Positions 34,595 through 41,800 of a stretch of 58,098 nucleotides of DNA are shown here, piece by piece. The stretch is from an uncultured Dysosmobacter sp. (lineage in GTDB: Bacteria > Bacillota > Clostridia > Oscillospirales > Oscillospiraceae): the NCBI GenBank assembly GCA_934563745.1, contig CAKTHE010000012.1:1-58098 (forward strand), given 5' to 3'. Made by a program: the position numbers and the translations under genes. The notes below the pieces were generated by a model. That model was not told the origin of the DNA and did not search any database. It saw only the letters and a list, made by a program, of their open reading frames with translations. Numbering within the stretch: position 1 is the first letter of the stretch; each line of letters begins with the position of its first letter.

Positions 34595-36721
34595 TTACGC
34601 CTCCGCACAGCAGCCGGACTGCTCCGCCGCCGGGCGCTCCGTCTCCTGGGGAAGCAGATTGGTCATGCTGTGCAGGCCGATGCCCAGGGTGGACAGGTTG
34701 TGCAGCAGGGCCGAGGTCGTCGGCGGAATAACGCCGCCCACGCCCAGCAGGATCAGCGCCAGGTTGAAGCTGACGATGAAGCGGTAATTCCAGTGGATCC
34801 GGGCCATCAGCGCCTCGCTGAGACGCCGCAGGGTCACCAGTTCAAACAGATCCTCCGAGGAGATCGTGATATCCGCGATCTCCCGGGCGATGGCCGCGCC
34901 GCTGTTGATGGCGATGCCCGCATCTGCCTCCGAAAGGGCCGGCGAATCATTCACGCCGTCGCCGATCATAATCACGCAGTGCCCGGCTTCCCGCTCCGCG
35001 CGGATAAAGTTCGCCTTATCCTCCGGCAGGACCCCGGCGTGATACTCATCCACGCCCACGGCCGCAGCCACCACGGCCGCGGTCTTTTCATTATCGCCGG
35101 TCATCATCACGACCTTGCGGATCCCGCAGCCGTGCAGAGCCTTCACGGCATCCGCCGCCTCTTCCCGCAGAGGATCGGAAATGCAGATCACCGCCGCCAG
35201 CTGGCCGGAAATCGCCAGATACAGATGGGAATACGCCCCGGAAAGTGCCTGGAAGGCTTCTTCCTCTCCCTCCGGAACGCTGCACTTTTCATCCTCAAAA
35301 ACGAAATGCGCGCTGCCCACGATCACACGTTCTCCGTTGACCTTGCTGGAAATACCGTGGGCCACCACATATTCCACGCTGGAGTGATATTCCTCGTGAT
35401 TCAGACCCCGCCGCTTGGCTTCCGCCACCACGGCGTTGGCCAGCGAATGGGGATAATGCTCCTCCAGGCAGGCCGCCAGGCGCAGCATCTCCTGCTCCTC
35501 CCGACCGCCGAAGGGAATGACCGCTTCCACCTTGGGCGTGGCATAGGTCAGCGTGCCGGTCTTGTCGAACACCACCGTGTCCGCCTTCGCCACGGCCTCA
35601 AGGAAGCGGCCGCCCTTGACGGACATGTTGTAAAGGCTGCTCTCGCGCATGGCGGAAAGCACGGCGATGGGCATGGACAGCTTCAGCGCGCAGGAGAAGT
35701 CCACCATCAAAACAGCCAGCGTCTTGGTCACGTTCCGGGTCAGAAGATACGTCAGCACCGTGCCGCCCAGGGTATACGGCACCAGCCGGTCCGCCAGGCG
35801 CGCGGCCTGATCCTCCGCCGTGGATTTGAGCTTTTCCGACTCTTCGATCATGTGCACGATCCGGTCGTACCGGCCGCCGCCGGAGGCCTTATCCACGCAG
35901 ACGGTGCAGCTGCCCTCTTCCACCACGGTGCCTGCATACACATAGCTGCCGCTCTCTTTCCGGACCGGCAGCGGCTCCCCGGTCATGGACGCCTGATTGA
36001 CCATAGCCGAGCCGGCCACGACCTTTCCGTCCAGCGGGATCACACTTCCGGTGCGCACGATCACTTGGTCGCCGGCGCAGACGCTTTCAACCGGTACCAG
36101 CACCTCCTGGCCATCCGCCAGCATCCAGACCTTGTCCACATTCAGGGACATCGCCTCAGCAAGGTCCGCCACGGACTTTTTGTGGGTCCAGTCCTCCAGG
36201 ATCTCGCCCAGGTTCAGCATGAACATCACCGAGCCGGCCGTGTTGAAATCGCCCCGCAGCAGCGAGACCGTCACCGCCGTGGCGTCCAGGACCGCGACGG
36301 AAAGCTTCCGCTGGGCCAGGGCCTGCAGGCCGCTGCGAATGTACCCGGTCGCACGACAGACCGAGATCACCGCCCGGACCTGCATCGGCAAAAAGAGCTT
36401 GGACAGGCAGCGGCGCAGAATGATCCCGGCCAGCCGATCCTGATACTCCCGGTTCAGCGCCCGGGAGGTATGCTCCGGCACCAGGTCCCGGGTCCGGGCC
36501 TCCTCGTAGGAAAACGTAGCCAGGGCCCGCACTACCGACGCCCGGTCTCCCCGATAGCAGATCACGGCATCCTGCGTGCGGTCATAGACCTTGACGTCCC
36601 GCACGCCCTCCACTGCCCGCAGGGAGTATTCCAGAAGATCTGCCTGCTCCAGCGTCATGCGGTTCACCGAAAGGTGCACCCGCAGGCGGCCGGCAGATTC
36701 ATGTACGATTTTGCATCTCAT
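34595..36721 (-). CDS. P1B-type heavy-metal-translocating ATPase
   Basis: A 708-residue metal pump. The catalytic aspartate is Asp386 in DKTGTLT; the actuator loop is TGEPLPV; the hinge is MIGDGVNDSPAL; the N-domain histidine lies in EHYPHSLA. The N-terminal about 75 residues form a divergent HMA-like domain without the CxxC motif. The transmembrane metal site reads DFSCALKLSMP (Ser343-Cys344-Ala345) in place of CPC or SPC, like manganese/zinc/cobalt-type pumps; the C-terminus ends in a Cys-Cys pair (SGCCAEA). ATG 36721 follows GGAGG; a longer start at 36751 lacks a site. It forms a unit with the DUF6110 gene. Ion specificity is inferred only loosely. Confidence 0.9.
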   Translation of the reverse strand: MRCKIVHESAGRLRVHLSVNRMTLEQADLLEYSLRAVEGVRDVKVYDRTQDAVICYRGDRASVVRALATFSYEEARTRDLVPEHTSRALNREYQDRLAGIILRRCLSKLFLPMQVRAVISVCRATGYIRSGLQALAQRKLSVAVLDATAVTVSLLRGDFNTAGSVMFMLNLGEILEDWTHKKSVADLAEAMSLNVDKVWMLADGQEVLVPVESVCAGDQVIVRTGSVIPLDGKVVAGSAMVNQASMTGEPLPVRKESGSYVYAGTVVEEGSCTVCVDKASGGGRYDRIVHMIEESEKLKSTAEDQAARLADRLVPYTLGGTVLTYLLTRNVTKTLAVLMVDFSCALKLSMPIAVLSAMRESSLYNMSVKGGRFLEAVAKADTVVFDKTGTLTYATPKVEAVIPFGGREEQEMLRLAACLEEHYPHSLANAVVAEAKRRGLNHEEYHSSVEYVVAHGISSKVNGERVIVGSAHFVFEDEKCSVPEGEEEAFQALSGAYSHLYLAISGQLAAVICISDPLREEAADAVKALHGCGIRKVVMMTGDNEKTAAVVAAAVGVDEYHAGVLPEDKANFIRAEREAGHCVIMIGDGVNDSPALSEADAGIAINSGAAIAREIADITISSEDLFELVTLRRLSEALMARIHWNYRFIVSFNLALILLGVGGVIPPTTSALLHNLSTLGIGLHSMTNLLPQETERPAAEQSGCCAEA

Positions 36722-36777
36722 AAATAGCCTCCACAAAAAAGAGAACCGCATCGGATGCGGCTCTCCTTACGCTCTCT

Positions 36778-37059
36778 TTACGCCTCGGCGGTCTCCGTTT
36801 CGGAAGCAGCGTCCTCGATCACGGCATCGGCCTCGGCGGCGCGCTCTTCGTTGATGGCCTTGGCATCTGCAAGAATGTCGCCGGACTCCTCCTGCAGGTT
36901 GGTCACCGTGGTCATCACGCACTCCTTCGCGCGGAGCACCGCTGCCGTCGTATGCGTATAAACCTTCTTGGCGTCTTTGCTGGTCAGAACCTTAATACCG
37001 GCCGTACCGAACAGAACGCCCCCGGCAAAAACACCGATCTTCTTCCAATTGAATTCCAT
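36778..37059 (-). CDS. DUF6110 family small membrane protein
   Basis: A 93-residue protein with one N-terminal hydrophobic helix (KKIGVFAGGVLFGTAGIKVL), the family segment TSKDAKKVYTHTTAAVLRAKE and a long acidic helical tail. DUF6110 proteins are found next to P1B ATPases in Clostridia; I infer an accessory or metal-shuttling role, possibly through the acidic tail. ATG follows AGGAGGG. The gene starts 56 bases upstream of the ATPase and shares its upstream region, which contains a GTTAG-N5-CTAAC palindrome. Confidence 0.85.
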   Translation of the reverse strand: MEFNWKKIGVFAGGVLFGTAGIKVLTSKDAKKVYTHTTAAVLRAKECVMTTVTNLQEESGDILADAKAINEERAAEADAVIEDAASETETAEA

Positions 37060-37133
37060 ACAGAACCCTCCTGTTTCTGAAAATATAAAATTGCTGCCCT
37101 GGATCTGCGGCGGCAGGCATTTCTCTTTTGAAA

Positions 37134-37148
37134 GTTAGTTTATCTAAC
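37134..37148. promoter_or_regulatory. Palindromic candidate operator of the metal ATPase unit
   Basis: GTTAGTTTATCTAAC, 5-bp perfect arms, about 75 bases upstream of the DUF6110 start. The TTAG...CTAA core recalls DtxR/MntR-class operators; no regulator gene is adjacent. Confidence 0.45.
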
Positions 37149-37229
37149 AATCTTAGTGCGTTTTCTTGCCTTTTCGCCACAATTTGCTGCATTTTAACAC
37201 CGATTCCGCAAAATTTCAAGTCTTTTTTA

Positions 37230-37994
37230 TTAAACTTTTTCCTCCGCTGCCGTTTGCCTCTCCTCTGCGATCTTCCAGCAGCCCGGGACCGGCAGCAGGC
37301 GGGCCAGCACCACCCGACAGCCGGGTCTTCTCCTCCGGATCGCCCGGGCCGTATCCAGCCCCAGGCGGATCCACTCCGGCGTGTCCGCCTGATTGAGCAG
37401 CACGGAAAACTGCCATCCGTCCTGCACGCCCCGGCACTGTCCGTCCGGGTCCGTCAGGATCCGGGCCAGCAGCTCCGGCGTCAGCAGCGTCCCGGCGCCG
37501 ACGCCGAAGCGCGCCTCCGCCAACTCCGCCCGAAAGCACACCTCCGCCAGCGGCTTTCCCAGCGCGCTCAGTCCCGCCACCGCCACCACGCTGTCCGTCT
37601 CCTCCGGGAAGCAGGGTTCCGTCGCATTCGGCACCTTGACCGGCAGACGCCGGGCGCCGTCACATTCCGCAAACACCCGGCCCGCCGCCTCCAGGCAGCG
37701 GCGCAGGCAGGCCGCCCCGGGATCATGCAGCTTTCCGTCCGGCCCCGGACTGCCCACGCAAAGGACCTCGCCCCCCGGAAGCTGCGCCGGATCCCGCAGT
37801 GCCTCCCCAGGCAAAAGCCGGGCCTGCTCCGGCGCCGGCGGCAGAATCCGGGTCGTCGTCGTCACCACCGCAGGCCCGCCCCGGGCGGCGCGCTCCGCCC
37901 CCAGCACATACAGCAGCGTCGTTTTTCCGCCGCCGCCCACCAGCGCGGTCACGCCGCGGCCGGCCGGCACAGCCAGCGCCTGTGTCAGTGTCAT
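37230..37994 (-). CDS. yqeC: YqeC family selenium-dependent hydroxylase accessory protein
   Basis: A 254-residue P-loop protein. The N-terminus carries a phosphate-binding loop ALVGGGGKTTLLYVLG, followed by VVTTTTRI, and later ECDGARRLPVKVPNATEPC, the YqeC signature. YqeC belongs with genes for selenium-containing molybdenum hydroxylases such as xanthine dehydrogenase, where it is proposed to help cofactor maturation; its activity is not firmly known. ATG 37994 follows GGAGGGG. No other selenium or molybdenum genes are in the window, so it is orphaned here. The protein is somewhat arginine- and proline-rich. Confidence 0.88.
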   Translation of the reverse strand: MTLTQALAVPAGRGVTALVGGGGKTTLLYVLGAERAARGGPAVVTTTTRILPPAPEQARLLPGEALRDPAQLPGGEVLCVGSPGPDGKLHDPGAACLRRCLEAAGRVFAECDGARRLPVKVPNATEPCFPEETDSVVAVAGLSALGKPLAEVCFRAELAEARFGVGAGTLLTPELLARILTDPDGQCRGVQDGWQFSVLLNQADTPEWIRLGLDTARAIRRRRPGCRVVLARLLPVPGCWKIAEERQTAAEEKV

Positions 37995-38142
37995 TCCGCT
38001 CCCCTCCTCTTTGCAGCCGCCGGGCCGCATGGTTCTTTTATTTTCCCATCCTCCCCGGTCTTTTGCAAGGGGCATTGAAGGCGCTTTTGGGTCGAAAGTC
38101 CGCCTCGGGAAGTCTCCGCAAACAGGTTCGCGCAAAAAAATA

Positions 38143-38171
38143 CTTCCATTTGCCGCAAAGTGTGCTACTAT
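38143..38171 (+). promoter_or_regulatory. Extended -10 promoter of the HD-domain gene
   Basis: TACTAT (38166-38171) preceded by GTGTGC; weak -35 CTTCCA 17 bp upstream. Confidence 0.4.
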
Positions 38172-38249
38172 GGCCACGGGAGCGCCCGGTTCGTCCTCTT
38201 CGGCCGCCCTCTATCTTTGCCCGATTGGGCAATCCGGAGCGTATACAGC

Positions 38250-38732
38250 ATGAATCACGAACTGATCCAGGCGCTTTACCGCCTGAAAAAAGACAGCCGT
38301 CTGCCGCAGGAGCGCAAGCTGCGCCAGCACGGGACCACCAGCGTTTTGCGCCACAGCATCCAGGTGGCTGCCGTCAGCCTGCGGCTGGCCCGGGCGCTGC
38401 ACCTGCGGGTCGACCGGAAGGCTTTGATCCGCGGAGCCCTGCTGCATGACTATTTTCTTTATGACTGGCACCTGCCAAGCAGCACCCATCCGCCCATGAC
38501 CCACGGCTTCACCCACCCCCAAACGGCGCTGAACAATGCCCGTACGGATTTTTCTCTCAGCCCCAGGGAGGAAAACATCATCGCCCGGCACATGTTCCCC
38601 CTGACACCGGTGCCGCCGGCCTGCCGGGAAGCCTGGCTGGTCTGTCTGGCGGACAAATACTGCGCCCTGCAGGAGACCTTTTTCTCCCGTTCCCGCCACC
38701 CCGCCTCCGGGCGGTCCGGTCTCCGCAAATAA
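38250..38732 (+). CDS. HD-domain phosphohydrolase-like protein
   Basis: A 160-residue protein with an HD fold. The metal ligands appear as LRHSIQVA, then ALLHDYFLYDWH (the HD pair) and a later ADKYCAL aspartate. HD proteins hydrolyse phosphate esters of nucleotides or cyclic nucleotides; this short single-domain form is common in Firmicutes (uncharacterised). ATG 38250 lies 10 bases after GGAG. It stands alone between yqeC and the giant esterase, with its own promoter and a strong terminator. Confidence 0.82.
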   Translation: MNHELIQALYRLKKDSRLPQERKLRQHGTTSVLRHSIQVAAVSLRLARALHLRVDRKALIRGALLHDYFLYDWHLPSSTHPPMTHGFTHPQTALNNARTDFSLSPREENIIARHMFPLTPVPPACREAWLVCLADKYCALQETFFSRSRHPASGRSGLRK

Positions 38733-38758
38733 GTTCTCGTTCAGCCGCGGAAAACGCA

Positions 38759-38799
38759 GCGGGAGGGACGCCGTTTCAAACGGCGTCCCTCCCGCTTTT
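38759..38799. terminator. Strong bidirectional terminator between HD gene and S-layer esterase
   Basis: An 18-bp perfect stem (GCGGGAGGGACGCCGTTT at 38759-38776 with 38778-38795, single-base C loop) followed by TTTT; A4 precedes it for the opposite strand. Confidence 0.9.
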
Positions 38800-38819
38800 G
38801 AAAGGAGGTAGAACAGCTC

Positions 38820-41800
38820 TCAGGTATTGGAAGGTGCGTAGATGTTGGGGAACTCCAGGTAAGAGGCGTTCTCACCGCCGGTGAACAGGCGGATCTTCGG
38901 CGTTGCGCACTCCGGATTTTCCTCATACGCGCTTCTGCCCAGATAATAGAAGCGATCCATGGAGTTGGACACGGTCACCCGCAGGCAATGGCCCGCAGGA
39001 ACGATGTAAGAGGTGGGCATCAGGTCGATGTCCAGGGTATAGATCTGACCCTTCTCCAGGTACTCGTTGTCGCCGGTGTTGTCCGGATGCCAGGGCAGGC
39101 CCAGGAAGTCATAGGGAGCTTCCGCGGTCTTGCGCAGGGAGGCGCGCAGGTGTCCGTCGTCAAAGAGGAAGCTCTCGCCGGTGGCGGGGTTGTAATCCGA
39201 CACCGTGACGAAGAAGTCCACATCCTGATCATCCGTGAGCATCTCAAAGTTCAGATGCGCCATGGTGTGACCCGTAATGGTGAAGTCCTCTTTGAAAGCA
39301 TCCGTGGTGAAGCACAGGCCCTTCTCGTCCACATCCTTGGAATCCGTGGATTCCACGCCGGTCTTGATGCCATAGACCGCCTGATAGTCGGTGTAGGTCT
39401 CGCTGCTCGTCTTTTCAGACGCCAGCTTCAGCGCATCATCCGTACCGCTGAGATAGTAGTTGGTGCTGGTACCGCCGTCCACCGGCCACTCGCTGTGCCA
39501 GCTGTAGCCGTTGTTTTCCGTCTGGTTGGCGGTCTTGAGATAGATGGGCTCCTCGTCCATGATCCCGTTGTCAATGCCCTTGAGGTGATAGTCGAACCAC
39601 CGCAGCTGCTCCACTTCCCAGTTGGGATCAACCTTCGGCTTGGTATGATACCAGGGGCCGATGGTCAGCTTCTTCTCCGTGGACAGGTTCTCAAACATCA
39701 CGAAGGTATCCCGGCGGAACACGTCGTACAGGCCGCCCAGCAGGTAAATGGCGGAACCGGAGTTGTTGATGGCTTCCTTATTGGTGCTGGCGCTGACCAC
39801 GTTCCAGTATTCCGCGCCACCGACTTCCTCGGACTTGCTGTCACGCCACAGCAGACGCTGGAACATGGGGATCTGCAGGCCATTGGCCTTGTGCTGCTCG
39901 ATGGCCTCTTTGAGCATGGTCTTGTCTGCGTCCTCGTCCACGGCGGGCGTTTTGGCCGCCACTTCCTCTACCGTGGTCTTGCTCCAGTCGGTATCGGGCA
40001 TGGAGCCAAAGGCACGGGGCACGCCGCCGCGGATCCAGCCGTCGTACTTATTATAGTCCGTGCAGCCGATGACCGACGCATCCACCAGCTGGCTCTTGCT
40101 GAGGATCGCCAGCTGGGTCTGACCCACGTAGGAAGAGCCGATGGTGCCCAGCTTGCCGTCGCACCAGGTCTGGTTTTTGATCCAGGCCACGATGTCCGCG
40201 CCGTCCTGGGCCTCCTGGGGCGAGTTGGCCGAATCACGGGTGCCGTAGGAGGCGCCCATGCCGCGGCAGTCCGCCGCCGCGAAAACGTAACCGTAGGAGG
40301 TGAAGTATTCCGCGCTGGTCATGTTGTCGTTGCGCTGACGGCCGTAGGGCGTGAAGGTGAATACCACCGGCAGGGCCGCCCGCACTTCCACGCCGTTCTG
40401 GGTGGGAATGCAGTAATCCACGGCCAGCTTGGTGCCGTCGGAGACGGGCACATACACACTGTAGCGGTTGTAGCCGTCATAGATCTTCTCGGAATAGCCG
40501 TTATAGACGCCCGGCTCCGAAACCTTGCCTTCCGGCTTCTCCTGCAGGGCAGCCTGCAGCAGCGGATACTCGCGGAACAGCGGCAGCAGCAGATCCACGT
40601 CCTTCTGGCGGACGCCCTGCTTCACCACGCTGTCCTTCAGAGCGGGAGCAAAGTACATGGTGTCGTGGGTGGTGTTGTTATAGGTGGTCCATTCCACCGG
40701 CAGCCCCGCATGGTTGGGATTGCCCGTGCGGATAAAGGCTGCCCAGGTATCAGAGAGAATGTCCGCGTCAGCCAGCATATTCTCGGGCACGGCGTCCCAG
40801 GTGCGGTTGATGACGTTGTTCTCAGAGCCGTGGGACGCGCGCAGGTTGTTCTCCGGCGTGATGTCCCAGTCCAGGTGATAGAAATACGTGTCGGTGTAGC
40901 GGGAGACGGCGTTTGCGAACATGATGGCGCCGCAGCGCAGGTACAGGTCGTTCTTCAGGTCCTTGGCCGCCGTCCAGTTGTCGCGGTTATACTCGGCGTT
41001 GTGCTCATAGAATTCCTTGATGATCTGCTGGGCCGTCTCTTTGTTCCAGCCGCGGTCCGAGAGCTTGCCCCAGTTCTGCTCGACGGTGAAGTTCAGCGCC
41101 GCATCGTCGCTCAGGGGGTTGCCCTCTTTATCCACGTACTGCTGGTCATACTCGCCGGCGTTGGAGCCGAAGAGCAGCTTCTTACCCTTGAGGGTCTCGC
41201 TGGTCAGCAGACGCTGATAGTAATCCTTGGGAATGACCACATCATCCACAACCGCGCTGAAGAGCTTGCACTCCAGATTGGAGTACGCGCTGGAGCCGTT
41301 GCGGGAAGACGCCTGGATCTGCTTCTGGGCGGCGTTGATCTCGTCGGCGCTCTTGCTGAGCAGCTCGTCAACCGTGGTAACGCCCAGCTTGGAGAAGAAG
41401 TCTTTGGACACAAACTGCGCATCCTCCAGGGGCTGCAGGCTGATGTCCACCGAGAAGGACGCCTGGCAGGCTGCCTTCTGGAAGTAGGGATGGGATTCCT
41501 CCATCAGCAGCATGCAGGTCATGTTGTTGGAGCCGGAGGAATGGCCGCCGATGGTCACATCGTTGGGGTTGCCGCCGAAGGCCGCAATGTTCTTGTTGAC
41601 CCACTTCAGGCATTCCAGAATGTCCAGACGGGCCAGGTTGTTGGAGTATTTGTAGGTATCCTTCACCTCATCATAGCCTTCCAGGGAGGACAGATCGATG
41701 CTGCCCCAGAAGCCGCCGCGATGGTTGGGCGTGACCACGATGATGTCGGGATTCTCTTCCACGAAGCGGGACCAGTCCGTCTTGGAGGTGCTGCCGCCCA

